A stretch of DNA of 64,000 nt, taken from the NCBI RefSeq assembly GCF_017255185.1, contig NZ_JAFKCZ010000005.1, forward strand, positions 248,001 through 312,000, given 5' to 3'. Position 1 is the first letter of the stretch. Every line of letters starts with the position of its first letter. Of the stretch, positions 25,281-35,175 are shown piece by piece. Origin of the DNA: Parahaliea mediterranea (lineage in GTDB: Bacteria; Pseudomonadota; Gammaproteobacteria; Pseudomonadales; Halieaceae). The notes under the pieces were generated by a model. It saw only the letters and a list, made by a program, of their open reading frames with translations, was not told the DNA's origin and made no database searches. Position numbers and translations under genes: made by a program.

Positions 25281-27101
25281 ATGACTTCGCTCGGTCCGCG
25301 ACGAGCACCCATGTTTTCGCGCACCTGGCTGTGTGCAAAGTCCTGGCTGGTGGGCGTGGCGGTGCTGTGCACGGTTGCTGCCGCCGAAGCGGCGATTTCG
25401 GAACGGGAAGTGTCACCCTTCATCAATGCGGAGCTTGAAGCCCATAGTGCACTGTTCGACAAGAAGATCTATCGCATAGGAGACAATGTCTATTCCGCTG
25501 TGGGCTGGGGCCTTGCCAATACCATCATGATCGAAGGCGATGACGGCGTGATCATCGTGGACACCGGCGAAGACATCAATTCCGCGCGCACGATTGCCGA
25601 GGAGCTGCGGAATATCTCCGACAAGCCCGTCAGGGCGGTGATCTACACCCACTTTCACCCGGATCACATCAATGGTGTCAAAGCCTATGTTTCGCAGGAA
25701 CAGGCGAATTCCGGCGAGATTGCCGTCATTGCGCACAGTTCGCTGCTCGGGAACGTGATTAACCAGGGCGGCAATATCGGTCCAATCCTCGGCATGAGGA
25801 CGGGCTACACATCCGGCGCCCTGCTGCCACCGGAGCAGCGTGAGGGGGGCAACCTGGGCATTGGTCCCAACCCTAACGTCGGACCGGCGACATTCATCGC
25901 TCCAACGGTCACCTACGAAGATCGCCGGACCATGAACATTGCCGGAGTCGAGCTGGAGTTACGACATGTGCCCTCTGAGGCGCCGGACGAGACCGCCGTG
26001 TATCTGCCGGGGCAGAATATTCTGCTGTCGGGAGAAGCTATCCAGGGGCCGACCTTACCCAACATTCACACCCTGCGTGGCACGAAATTTCGTGACCCCG
26101 TGCTGTGGTACAAGAGTATTGATGTACTGCGCACCTATAAGGCCGAACACCTCGTGCCCTCTCACGGGCCGCCCGTTTCCGGCGTCGCGGAAGTCGAGCG
26201 GGTACTGCGGGTCACCCGCGATGGTATCCAGTACATTCACGACCAGACGATTCGCGGCATGAACAATGGCCTGACGCCCGACGAACTCGCGCAGTCAGTG
26301 AAGTTGCCGGCGTACCTGGCGAGCCAGAAGCCCTGGCTGGGCGAGTACTACGGCACCGTAAAGCACTCGGTAAGGCAAATCTACCAGGGCTACCTCGGCT
26401 GGTTCAGCGGTGACCCGGTTGACCTGGACCCCACGCCCCGGGTCGCCAGTGCACAGCGATACATTGCACTGATGGGCGGCCGCGATGTAGTGCTGGAAGA
26501 GGCGGGTCGCGCGTACTCCGGGGAGGATTACCAGTGGGCGTCGGAGTTGGCCACGTTGTTGATTCGGGTCGACCATGAGGATCGGGACGCGCGACTGTTA
26601 AAAGCAGCCGCCTTCCGCCAGCTCGGTTATGCCAGCGTCAATCCCAACTGGCGCAACTGGTACCTGACCTCGGCGAGCGAACTGGACGGCACCCTCGACA
26701 TTGCAGCGGTTCAGCGTCGCATGGCCGCCGGTGTCTCTTCGCCCGATCTGCTCAAGGCGCTGCCGGCTGCTTCACTGGTCGAAGGCATGTCTACCCGGCT
26801 GCGGGCGGAGCTTACGGCCGATGTGCACTCGACGCTGGCCTTCAACGTGGTGGATGAGGGTGAGCGATTCAGCCTGGAGATCCGTCGTGGCATCGCCCAG
26901 TTTCACAGCGCGCCCTTGGCTCATATGGACGCTGAAGTCCGGCTGGAAAAAGCGGTTCTGCAGCGGTTGCTGGCGGGGAAAGTCACCGTAAGTGACGGCG
27001 TAAAGACCGGTGACATCAGGCTTTCTGGCGACGCCGCGGCGGCCGGCAGGTTTTTCGACTATTTTGCCCCGCCCGGGCTCATTAACCTGACCGTACGATA
27101 A
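25281..27101 (+). CDS. SdsA-type alkylsulfatase (metallo-beta-lactamase fold)
   Basis: This is a secreted or periplasmic alkyl sulfate hydrolase that releases sulfate and an alcohol. In the 606-residue protein a signal peptide (about 11-38) precedes the metallo-beta-lactamase domain with THFHPDH (H124, H126, D128, H129), a central helical dimerisation domain, and a C-terminal SCP2-like domain (about 490-606), the order known from SdsA1 and BDS1. The ATG at 25281, with GAGGGG upstream, was preferred; an ATG at 25311 also fits. The following GMC oxidoreductase gene could oxidise the alcohol product. Confidence 0.87.
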   Translation: MTSLGPRRAPMFSRTWLCAKSWLVGVAVLCTVAAAEAAISEREVSPFINAELEAHSALFDKKIYRIGDNVYSAVGWGLANTIMIEGDDGVIIVDTGEDINSARTIAEELRNISDKPVRAVIYTHFHPDHINGVKAYVSQEQANSGEIAVIAHSSLLGNVINQGGNIGPILGMRTGYTSGALLPPEQREGGNLGIGPNPNVGPATFIAPTVTYEDRRTMNIAGVELELRHVPSEAPDETAVYLPGQNILLSGEAIQGPTLPNIHTLRGTKFRDPVLWYKSIDVLRTYKAEHLVPSHGPPVSGVAEVERVLRVTRDGIQYIHDQTIRGMNNGLTPDELAQSVKLPAYLASQKPWLGEYYGTVKHSVRQIYQGYLGWFSGDPVDLDPTPRVASAQRYIALMGGRDVVLEEAGRAYSGEDYQWASELATLLIRVDHEDRDARLLKAAAFRQLGYASVNPNWRNWYLTSASELDGTLDIAAVQRRMAAGVSSPDLLKALPAASLVEGMSTRLRAELTADVHSTLAFNVVDEGERFSLEIRRGIAQFHSAPLAHMDAEVRLEKAVLQRLLAGKVTVSDGVKTGDIRLSGDAAAAGRFFDYFAPPGLINLTVR

Positions 27102-27487
27102 GGGCGGTCTGCGGGGCGCTTTATCCCATCGGGCATAGAACTATGTACCGTCAAAACATAGGAACTACAGGCGGGTTGGTGCAAAGGCTGGCGTTCGTGG
27201 GCTTTTGCGTGTCCGTCGCGGTGTCTGCCATGGAAACAAACACAGCAGTGAGATTATGAAGTACAGCAAAGTGCAATGGGTCGCGGCCGGCGAAGGAGCC
27301 GTTTGCCCCGGGGCGGCCGGCGATCGTCCAGTGACCCAGCCAGAGGGCCTTCGGGCCTGCAATCCCGATAAAGTGTGTTTGGAGGCAGGCTCAGTCGCCA
27401 ACCGTGTTCCCAATGTAAACAAGTCAGGGCAGGACATCATTCTGAAACCATTCATAACGCATTATCGTGCGTCCCGCAGTAGAACCT
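27102..27487. other. Intergenic region before the GMC gene; nothing firm
   Basis: CTATG (about 27141) and CATAG (about 27157) form a weak inverted repeat. A 98-codon plus-strand frame (27205-27501) has no recognisable features. No clear promoter or terminator was found. Confidence 0.4.
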
Positions 27488-29146
27488 ATGCCACAGAATA
27501 AATCTGCAACAGGCTTCGATTTCGACTGGCTGATTATCGGCTCTGGATTCGGCGGCAGCGTATCCGCGCTGCGGCTTGTGGAGAAGGGCTACAAAGTCGC
27601 TGTCATCGAAGCCGGGCGGCGCTTCGAGGACAAAGACTTCGCCAAATCCAGCTGGCAACTGAACCGCTACCTGTGGGCGCCCTGGCTCGGCCTGCGCGGA
27701 ATCATGCGCCTGACACCCTTCAAGGACGTATTCATCGGCAGCGGTGCTGGCGTCGGCGGTGGCAGTATCGTGTACGCCAACACTCTGTACCGCGCCAAGG
27801 AGGATTTTTATCGTAACCCCCAGTGGGCGGACATGGGCGACTGGCAAGCCGAACTGGCGCCACACTACGCCACCGCCGAGCGGATGCTGGGGGTCGAAAC
27901 CGTCCCGTTCGACAGTCCCGGTGACTTCATTCTGAAGGATTACGCCCGTCACATCGGCACCGAGGGTACCTTTCGGCGAACGCCGGTTGGCGCGTATTTC
28001 GGGGAGCCCGGCAAAACGGTCCCCGACCCGTATTTCGGCGGTGAGGGCCCGGAGCGCACCGGCTGTACTCGCTGCGGCGCCTGTATGGTGGGCTGCCGGG
28101 TCGGCGCGAAAAACACCCTTCCCAAAAACTATCTCTGGTTCGCGGAGAAAGGCGGTGCGACAATACTGCCAAACCGCAAGGTGGTCGACATCGCCCCGTT
28201 GGGCGATGGCGATGGCAGCAATGGCTACGAGGTCCACACACGCAATCCGGGGCTTGGAAAGCGGCGTCCGCGGAAGTTCACCGCGCGTGGCGTCATCGTT
28301 GCCGCTGGCGCACTGGGCACCAATCAGCTGCTTGCGAACTGCAAACACCGGGGGTCATTGAGCCGGATAAGCGATCGCCTGGGGCACCTGGTGCGCACCA
28401 ACAGTGAGTCGATGGTTGCCGTCACCCTTCCCGATGACACGCTGCAAACCTGGCGCAGCGTGGCTATCAGTTCCAGCATTCATACAGACCGGGATACGCA
28501 CATCGAAGTATGTACCTTTGGCGAGAAGGGCGACTTTATGGGCCGGTTGTTCACACTGCTTACCGGCGACGGTACCCGCTGGACCCGTATTTTTTCCCTT
28601 CTCGGGAATGCTGTCCGCCATCCGGTCAAGTTCTGCAGGATCCTCTGGCCTTTCGGCTGGTCCAAAAAGTCGGTTGTATTGCTGGTAATGCAGAGTCTCG
28701 ATAATGCGCTCACCTTCCGGGCGAAGAAACGCCGGTTCGGACGCGGCGTGAGCCTGCGCACCGAGCAGGACTGTGACAAACCCAACCCGACGTATATCGA
28801 AGCAGGTAACAAGGCCGCCGAGTGGATCGCGGAAAAAACCGGAGGCGTGGCGCAGAGCATGTTCATGGAGGCAGCCGCCAACATACCCACTACCGCCCAC
28901 ATCCTCGGCGGTGCGACGATCGGACGCGATGCGTCACACGGGGTCGTGGATTCTGACCACCGTGTGTTCGGCTATCGCAACTTGATCATCTGTGACGGTT
29001 CTGTCGTGCCCGCAAACCCCGGGGTCAATCCTTCCCTGACGATCTGTGCCATGACCGAGCAGGCAATGTCGCGAATTCCGGCAAAAAAACACGTGGCGCC
29101 AACAGGGCGGATTGCGGGAGAAAATGGAATCAGTATGGCCCGGTAA
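27488..29146 (+). CDS. GMC oxidoreductase, cholesterol-oxidase (ChoD) type
   Basis: The 552-residue flavoprotein has an N-terminal FAD Rossmann motif GSGFGG (18-23), EAGRR at the end of beta-2, and a C-terminal GMC signature with NPGVNPSLTICAMTE. A four-cysteine motif, CTRCGACMVGC (C193, C196, C199, C203), could hold an Fe-S cluster and is typical of the ChoD-like subgroup rather than of choline dehydrogenases. Such enzymes oxidise sterol or other alcohol groups. The ATG at 27488 was chosen over a GTG at 27467; neither has a strong ribosome-binding site. It is 386 bp downstream of the alkylsulfatase gene on the same strand. Confidence 0.82.
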   Translation: MPQNKSATGFDFDWLIIGSGFGGSVSALRLVEKGYKVAVIEAGRRFEDKDFAKSSWQLNRYLWAPWLGLRGIMRLTPFKDVFIGSGAGVGGGSIVYANTLYRAKEDFYRNPQWADMGDWQAELAPHYATAERMLGVETVPFDSPGDFILKDYARHIGTEGTFRRTPVGAYFGEPGKTVPDPYFGGEGPERTGCTRCGACMVGCRVGAKNTLPKNYLWFAEKGGATILPNRKVVDIAPLGDGDGSNGYEVHTRNPGLGKRRPRKFTARGVIVAAGALGTNQLLANCKHRGSLSRISDRLGHLVRTNSESMVAVTLPDDTLQTWRSVAISSSIHTDRDTHIEVCTFGEKGDFMGRLFTLLTGDGTRWTRIFSLLGNAVRHPVKFCRILWPFGWSKKSVVLLVMQSLDNALTFRAKKRRFGRGVSLRTEQDCDKPNPTYIEAGNKAAEWIAEKTGGVAQSMFMEAAANIPTTAHILGGATIGRDASHGVVDSDHRVFGYRNLIICDGSVVPANPGVNPSLTICAMTEQAMSRIPAKKHVAPTGRIAGENGISMAR

Positions 29147-29383
29147 GTCGCGTTGCGGCACTGACTAGCGGTTAGCTGCAGGAAGCGATAGAGCACAAAG
29201 AGTGATTTTCAATGTGCCGGGGCCAATTTTGATGCATAATCTTGCGCCTGTGGCGGCCGAAACTTATCATTGGCTTAACATTGCGTGCGCGACGCAAGCA
29301 GGTCTTTGCTCCCGTTTGGTAAGGGGCCGTTGAGAGCGTAATTCGATAATATTGGCTTCCAGGGTTTATTCAGTCTTTGTGCT

Positions 29384-30454
29384 ATGGCGTATCACTTGGG
29401 CGGGCCGAGCGGCGCGGGTAAAGCAGTATCAGGCACGGGAAGTTTTACCTCGCTATCTTCCTATCTTGTGATAGCGCTTGAAGTTCTCAAGGCCTCTGGC
29501 TATGAGTTGGGCAACTTACAGCGCGATACCGGCGTCGACCTCCACGCGCTTTCCGAAAGTCAACAGCGCATCCCCATCGAAGATATCGGTGCCGCCTGGC
29601 GCCTGGCAGCGGCGGTGACCGGCGATTCGGCGATCGGTGTTCGAGCCGCGCAGCAGTATTTCAAACCCGCGCACTGGCAATCACTTGGTCTCGCCATTCT
29701 ATGCAGCAGTACGTTGCGACAGGCGCTGGAGAGGGTGGGCAAGTATTTCAGAGTTGTCAGCGACGCGGGATCGATCAGCGTCGAAGAGTGGGACGGGAAT
29801 GTCGTAATTGTCGCCAGGATGCGGGCCCATCCAGGCGAGCTCGGCTACGAGGCACTGGAGTTCGGCCTGGCTGCCCTGCTGCGGCTCTTTAGCGACATGT
29901 TCGCGGGACAACTGGTGCCCCGCGAGGTCCATTTGGTGCGGCCTGACCCTGCAGTAGAAACGGATTTCGAGCAGCTCTTTGGTTGCCCCGTTGTGTTTGG
30001 CGCGCCTTTCGAGTCGATGGCATTTGCGATGGCGGATGCGGACAAAGCCTTGCCTGGAGGCTGCCCTCAACTGGCCGCATACCAGGACACATTTTCAGAG
30101 GATTATATTCGTCGCTTCGGGCAAGACAGTGTGTCCATGATGGTCAAAGACGAAATCCTGCGCTTGTTGCCCGGTGGAGAGCCTTCACAGACTGCAATTG
30201 CAAAGGCGTTGCACATCAGTTCGCGCAACCTGCAGAGAAGGCTGAAAGCGGAGAATACCTGCTTTCGCGAACTGCTCGGGGAAATCCGCATGAAACTGGC
30301 TCGTTTCTATGTTGCCCAGAGCGACAACAGCTACATGGAGATCGCGTATTTGCTGGGATTCTCCGACCAGAGCAATTTTGCAAGGGCGTTCAAGCAGTGG
30401 TTCGGGCTATCCCCTTCACGATATCGAAACCAGTTGCTGGACAAGGCCGGTTAG
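29384..30454 (+). CDS. AraC-family regulator with arabinose-binding-like N-domain
   Basis: The 356-residue protein has an Arabinose_bd-type (PF12625) N-terminal domain (about 35-210) and a C-terminal AraC helix-turn-helix (about 260-352) ending with LGFSDQSNFARAFKQWFGLSPSRYR. This is the OruR/ArgR-like layout often linked to lipid or amino-acid catabolism. It follows the GMC gene by 237 bp and is a candidate activator of the alkylsulfatase/GMC genes through the 25025-25059 direct repeat. Confidence 0.87.
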   Translation: MAYHLGGPSGAGKAVSGTGSFTSLSSYLVIALEVLKASGYELGNLQRDTGVDLHALSESQQRIPIEDIGAAWRLAAAVTGDSAIGVRAAQQYFKPAHWQSLGLAILCSSTLRQALERVGKYFRVVSDAGSISVEEWDGNVVIVARMRAHPGELGYEALEFGLAALLRLFSDMFAGQLVPREVHLVRPDPAVETDFEQLFGCPVVFGAPFESMAFAMADADKALPGGCPQLAAYQDTFSEDYIRRFGQDSVSMMVKDEILRLLPGGEPSQTAIAKALHISSRNLQRRLKAENTCFRELLGEIRMKLARFYVAQSDNSYMEIAYLLGFSDQSNFARAFKQWFGLSPSRYRNQLLDKAG

Positions 30455-30601
30455 CGTAGTGCTCGCGGGAGCCAGCTACGAGCAATAACAACTGGTCCTT
30501 GGGGGCTGGTCGTCACCAGCCTCGAAGATCTTTCGCTGTACCTGTCCAGTGCCACGGTCAGTTGATCCGGTCGGGTTGTCAGCTGTCCGAATGGCGGGGA
30601 G

Positions 30602-31276
30602 TCACCCGGAGGCGAGCGGCCATGGCTTCGCGACCAGTGTCTGGTACATCATCTTCGAAAACGACACTACCTCTTCGTCGATTCTGTCGCAGTACTGGCG
30701 GACATTTTCAGGTTCCGGAGAAAACCCTATCCGGTCTACTGTAGCATTGATCGCGCGAGCGACAGACAGAATGCAAAACACCGCCCAGTCAGGGTCCACT
30801 TCGCGAAATTCTTTAAACTGCTTGTACTGGTAGATCAGAATACCAAGCAGGTTATCGGTGCGCGCAGCCCACAGCTCGCGAGCCTCCATCGAGGGGCGGC
30901 GAATCTCCATTAGTGTCGTATACAAAGCGCCCGACCCCAGATGAAAGTGCACATACCACCGGCAGACCTTATAAATTGCTTCGGCCAGGTTTTTGCAATC
31001 CGTCAGTGACGGCGCCAGTTGAGCCTCCGCTTTGAACAGGGCGCGCGACAGGTCGAGAACAATTTCTTCCTTGTTCTTGTAGTGCAGGTACAGCGCGCGA
31101 CGGGTCAGGCCGACTTGTTCACAGATAGCGCTCATGCTCAGGCTGTCGTAGCCGGAGGCTTCTAGAAGGCGCGCTGTCTCTGTTTGTATTCGCAGTTTGG
31201 TGTGCGGCGAATTGCGCTTGCCGCCCAATGCGTTGGCCTGAGCGGCAAGCAAATCGCTAAACCTAATAATTTCCAT
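30602..31276 (-). CDS. TetR-family repressor, divergent from receptor/peptidase operon
   Basis: The 224-residue protein has a TetR helix-turn-helix (about 29-76, TARLLEASGYDSLSMSAICEQVGLTRRALYLHYKNKEEIV) after a short N-terminal extension, then an all-helical ligand domain. The ATG at 31276 was preferred to a TTG three codons upstream. It is divergent from the TonB receptor at 31507. A perfect 21-bp palindrome in the gap is its likely operator. Confidence 0.85.
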   Translation of the reverse strand: MEIIRFSDLLAAQANALGGKRNSPHTKLRIQTETARLLEASGYDSLSMSAICEQVGLTRRALYLHYKNKEEIVLDLSRALFKAEAQLAPSLTDCKNLAEAIYKVCRWYVHFHLGSGALYTTLMEIRRPSMEARELWAARTDNLLGILIYQYKQFKEFREVDPDWAVFCILSVARAINATVDRIGFSPEPENVRQYCDRIDEEVVSFSKMMYQTLVAKPWPLASG

Positions 31277-31401
31277 GTGCTTCAATTCCAGCGCTTTGCA
31301 CTAAAAATATACACTACATAAAGTTTCTTAAAAAGTTTAATGCGTTGTTTATTAGGCATTAAATATAAAAAATATCTAACAATATTCTCCGGTGAAAAAT
31401 A

Positions 31402-31422
31402 AACTACACACTGTGTGTAGTT
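31402..31422. promoter_or_regulatory. 21-bp perfect palindrome, probable TetR operator
   Basis: Half-sites AACTACACAC and GTGTGTAGTT flank a central T, with every base paired. It sits about 85 bp before the receptor ATG and about 125 bp from the tetR start, in an AT-rich divergent promoter region. The perfect symmetry makes it the strongest operator candidate in the accessory region. Confidence 0.7.
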
Positions 31423-31506
31423 GTGTGGTAGCCTTTTTTCCGTGTCGGGATGAGCCCCTTGCCTGTCGCGCACCTGAAAATAACCACCTAAATCTGGAGA
31501 AGTACA

Positions 31507-33720
31507 ATGACTTGTCGTCAACCCCGCCAGCTCATGGCGCTACTTTGCTGTTTCTCGGTTTCTTCGATTCCCGTTGCCGCGGATGTGAAGGGCGTGGAGG
31601 TGGGGCCAGTTCTTGAGGAGGTGGTCGTTACCGCGCAAAAGCGGGTGCAAAACCTGTTTGACGTCCCAGTGTCCGTTACCGCTTTGAGTGCGGATGACAT
31701 CGACAGGCTTTTTGCCACCACGGTGGAGGACTACGCGGCCTATGTTCCCGGTTTGAATTTCACCAGTCTGGGTGGGCCCGGCCAGGGCAGGCTTACTTTA
31801 AGGGGGCTGTCCGCGATGGGCGTTTCAGCGAGTGTGGCTACCTACATTGATGAAATGAACGTTACGCCAAGCTCCATGTATGGTGGTGGTAACGCGCTGA
31901 TGGTAGATCTCTTTCCCTATGATATTGAAAGAATAGAGGTGGTGCGTGGTCCGCAAGGGACGCTTTACGGCGGCAATGCGCTGGGCGGACTACTGAAATA
32001 CGTTACCCGTCGTCCTAGCCTGGACGCGTTTAGTGCGCACTTCGGCGGCGATGCTCGCTTCGTCGCCCACGGTGATGATCCTGGCTATGGTGTGCGTGGT
32101 CATGTGAATGCGGTCGCTATCCCCGGTGAGCTTGGAGTTACAGCCAGTGGGTTCTATCAGAAATCACCTGGCTACATCGATAATGCCAATACCGGCAAGG
32201 ACGATGTGAACAAGGCGAGCCAACAGGGTGGAAGGCTGGCGGTGTTGTGGCAGCCGGATGACCGTTCCTCTGTATATTTATCTGCTTTGACGCAGGATGT
32301 TGAGATAGAGGACCTTAATGTTGCCTGGTACGGGTTCTATGATTCCAGTAAGCCCGTGGTGGGTGAGTTGGATTCTTTGTTTTCGTTGCCGCAAACGCGC
32401 GACAGGACCCTTGATTACGTTTCTGCCATTGTGGAGGTTGACCTGGGTTGGGGTGACCTGACGTCCGTCACCTCCTATTCATCCGTCGACAGTGAGTCCA
32501 TTTGGGATTACACCCCCAGTACTGGCGCATTCATTCCGTTGTTTACTGGCGGCGCCGTGACCGAAGGCCTGGCGCCCCTGTATCTTGACAATACCAATGA
32601 ACGTTTTACGCAGGAACTGCGCCTGGCCAGCTATGGTGAAAGCCGTTTCGATTGGATCGTTGGGGCGTACTATGTTGACGAGCGCACCGAGCAATATACC
32701 GATCTGAAGTTACATACTCTGGACGGGGCGGAAATACCCGGAATCAAACCCGTATATTTGCTGGCGTTGGAGTCAGATTACGAAGAATTCGCGGTGTTCG
32801 GCACTGGTACGCTCCATGTCAATGAGCGGTTGGATGTCGTCGCCGGTATACGGTGGACCGACAACGAAGAGGTGTTTGAGCAGACTTCGGATGGAGTTAC
32901 CCTCCCGAATGAAATTTACAATGTAGGTAGGTCATCCGAAAGCGTCGCCACTTACATGCTGTCAACGCCATACCATGTCAACGATGATTTGATGGTCTAC
33001 GCGCGTTACGCGACTGGCTACCGCCCCGGCGGCCCCAATGCGGCTTTACCTGGCGTGCCCGCACAGGCGGATGCAGACAACCTGGACAGCTACGAACTGG
33101 GCGTGAAGACGAATTTCTTCAATCGGCGGGCGACAGTTGAAGTGGCCGCCTTCCACAGTGATTGGTCCGATATCCAAACCAATGTTCGCAGGCAGGATGG
33201 TATCGGCTATGTGATAAACAGCGACAGTGCCGAGGTCGATGGTCTGGAGTTTACGTTATCCGCCCTGGCATCAGCGGCGCTCCGGGTCGATATCAACTTC
33301 GCGTACACCGACGCAAAATTTTCCGCAAACAGTCCCGCTCTCGGTGCCGTTGAGGGTGACTCACTGCCGGAGGTGCCGAAGTGGCAGGGGGCGGTTACGG
33401 TCGCGTATGAGTACAAACTGTGGGGCAAGTATGTGGGGACCCTCGGCGGAGGGTGGCGTTATCTGGGTAGCCAGCCGGTATACAACCCCAACGTGCTAGT
33501 CGGTCAAAGTGAAGTTGAGTCCTATGAGCTACTGGACCTTTATGCGGGAATAGCGGGCGATAGATGGAAGCTCAATCTGTTTGCCAAGAATGTGTTGGAT
33601 GATGCCGCGCAACTATCCAACCAGAGGGAGATCGATACGGTCCGGGCCATGCCGCTGTTCACAGCCGCCGGAATTGCACGGCCGCTGTCCATAGGTTTGT
33701 CTGTTGACTTTCAAATCTAG
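31507..33720 (+). CDS. TonB-dependent receptor of the peptidase operon
   Basis: The 737-residue receptor has a signal peptide (to about residue 26), the EEVVVTAQKRVQNLFDVPVS plug start, VRGPQGTLYGGNALGGLLKYV in the plug, and a beta-barrel ending SVDFQI. GGAGA precedes the ATG. It is the first gene of an operon with Xaa-Pro dipeptidase, alpha/beta hydrolase and cyclophilin genes, under the divergent TetR regulator. The operon content suggests import of a proline-containing or amide-bonded compound, which is inference. Confidence 0.9.
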   Translation: MTCRQPRQLMALLCCFSVSSIPVAADVKGVEVGPVLEEVVVTAQKRVQNLFDVPVSVTALSADDIDRLFATTVEDYAAYVPGLNFTSLGGPGQGRLTLRGLSAMGVSASVATYIDEMNVTPSSMYGGGNALMVDLFPYDIERIEVVRGPQGTLYGGNALGGLLKYVTRRPSLDAFSAHFGGDARFVAHGDDPGYGVRGHVNAVAIPGELGVTASGFYQKSPGYIDNANTGKDDVNKASQQGGRLAVLWQPDDRSSVYLSALTQDVEIEDLNVAWYGFYDSSKPVVGELDSLFSLPQTRDRTLDYVSAIVEVDLGWGDLTSVTSYSSVDSESIWDYTPSTGAFIPLFTGGAVTEGLAPLYLDNTNERFTQELRLASYGESRFDWIVGAYYVDERTEQYTDLKLHTLDGAEIPGIKPVYLLALESDYEEFAVFGTGTLHVNERLDVVAGIRWTDNEEVFEQTSDGVTLPNEIYNVGRSSESVATYMLSTPYHVNDDLMVYARYATGYRPGGPNAALPGVPAQADADNLDSYELGVKTNFFNRRATVEVAAFHSDWSDIQTNVRRQDGIGYVINSDSAEVDGLEFTLSALASAALRVDINFAYTDAKFSANSPALGAVEGDSLPEVPKWQGAVTVAYEYKLWGKYVGTLGGGWRYLGSQPVYNPNVLVGQSEVESYELLDLYAGIAGDRWKLNLFAKNVLDDAAQLSNQREIDTVRAMPLFTAAGIARPLSIGLSVDFQI

Positions 33721-33798
33721 ACGCTCCAGCGAATGCTGTTGTGCGCTCAGTGGCGCATAGCCCAGCTAATTTAATAGAGTTTTGCGAGGACTTTTCGT

Positions 33799-35124
33799 AT
33801 GGCCAACCCCTCCTCCTTTGCCAGTCACTTTCGCCATATATCCGCTGTCTATGATAAGGCACTTGAAAGATCGAATTTCGACCAGCTTAATGTTTACAGC
33901 GGCGCCCGTAAGTATCGGCACAATGATGACTTGCCTTATCCGTTTCATGTAAACACCCAGTTCAAGGCCTTGATTCCGCTTGCCGATGCGCCGTACAGCT
34001 GGGTGATCTGGAGGCCTTCGCAAAAACCGACACTGGTTTTCCTTCAGTCGCTTAACTTCTGGTATGCGCCTCCTTCACTGCCCGAAGATGGCTGGCTTGA
34101 TCTGTTCGATGTTGTCGTGATCAGGTCGCCAGAGGAGGCGCGGCCCTATGTAACTACCGGTGGTAATTGCGCTTTTCTCGGCGAGCCTGATCCTGGTATA
34201 GCCAGCTGGAATGTGGGCGAGCGCAATCCTGAGTCGATGATCCATTTTCTGGCTTGGTTTCGCAGCTATAAAACGCCCTATGAAGTGTCGTGCATCGAGG
34301 AGGCAAATCGGATTTCCGCAAAGGGACACTGTGCGGCCAGGGAGGTTTTTTACCAGGGGGGGAGTGAGTTCGAGGTCAGTGAGGCCTTCCAGCTGGCCTG
34401 TTCCCAGGGAGAGGATGAGCTGGCCTACCCGTCGGTTATTGGCATCAATGAACACGCAGCGATTCTTCATTATATTGTAAGAGACCGAAAGTCGCCGCCG
34501 AAAGAAAACCTGCACAGCATGTTGATAGACGCCGGAGCATCTTTTGCCGGCTATGCATCGGATGTCACGAGAACCTATGCGTTTGCCGAGGGTATGTTCA
34601 AGGACATGATTGTTGCCCTGGATCGGGAGCAGCGGGGATTTGTTGACCGGCTCAATACGGCGGAAACGTATCAGGAAGCGAATATTGATGCGTTAACGAG
34701 CGTGGCCGCTCTCTTAAAGGATTTTGGCGTCATAAAGTGTTGTGTAGACACTGCCCTGGAGCTCGGGGTCGTGCAGGTGTTCATGCCGCACGGAATCAGC
34801 CACTTTCTCGGCTTGCAGGTGCACGACGTTGGCGGGCAGCAGGCGGGCCTCGATGGCGAGCTGCCGAACCCGGATTCGAGAATCCAGACGGCCAACCGCT
34901 TGCATCGCAAAGTAGAGCCGGGGCATGTGGTGACGGTTGAGCCCGGAATCTACTTTATCGAAACCCTGCTAAAACAGATAGCCGAGAGTCGAAATCGAGG
35001 CATCGTGGATTGGGATGTTGTGGAGCAGCTGCGACCCTATGGCGGAATTCGCATAGAAGACAATATCGCGGTCAGTGCGGATGGTGTTGTCAACTTGACC
35101 CGCGACGCTTTTGGCGCGGTGTGA
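33799..35124 (+). CDS. Xaa-Pro dipeptidase (M24B, PepQ/OPAA-like)
   Basis: This dimanganese peptidase would cleave Xaa-Pro dipeptides; relatives also hydrolyse organophosphates (OPAA). The 441-residue length matches PepQ (443). All five metal ligands are present at the expected positions: D244 (LIDAGA), D255 (SDVTRTY), H335 (HGISHFLGLQVHD), E381 (VEPG) and E420 (RIEDN). The N-terminal creatinase-like domain starts with the YSGARKYRHNDDLPYPFHVN segment typical of PepQ/OPAA. There is no signal peptide, so it is cytoplasmic. It lies 78 bp after the receptor gene. Confidence 0.88.
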   Translation: MANPSSFASHFRHISAVYDKALERSNFDQLNVYSGARKYRHNDDLPYPFHVNTQFKALIPLADAPYSWVIWRPSQKPTLVFLQSLNFWYAPPSLPEDGWLDLFDVVVIRSPEEARPYVTTGGNCAFLGEPDPGIASWNVGERNPESMIHFLAWFRSYKTPYEVSCIEEANRISAKGHCAAREVFYQGGSEFEVSEAFQLACSQGEDELAYPSVIGINEHAAILHYIVRDRKSPPKENLHSMLIDAGASFAGYASDVTRTYAFAEGMFKDMIVALDREQRGFVDRLNTAETYQEANIDALTSVAALLKDFGVIKCCVDTALELGVVQVFMPHGISHFLGLQVHDVGGQQAGLDGELPNPDSRIQTANRLHRKVEPGHVVTVEPGIYFIETLLKQIAESRNRGIVDWDVVEQLRPYGGIRIEDNIAVSADGVVNLTRDAFGAV

Positions 35125-35175
35125 ATAGTCGTGGCCAGAGCGGTCGTTCGAGCAATCATTGACGTGGAGCAGGAT

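Noticed and set aside
27205-27501. 98-codon plus-strand frame before the GMC gene
   Set aside because: No ribosome-binding site, no recognisable domain, and it runs into the GMC start.
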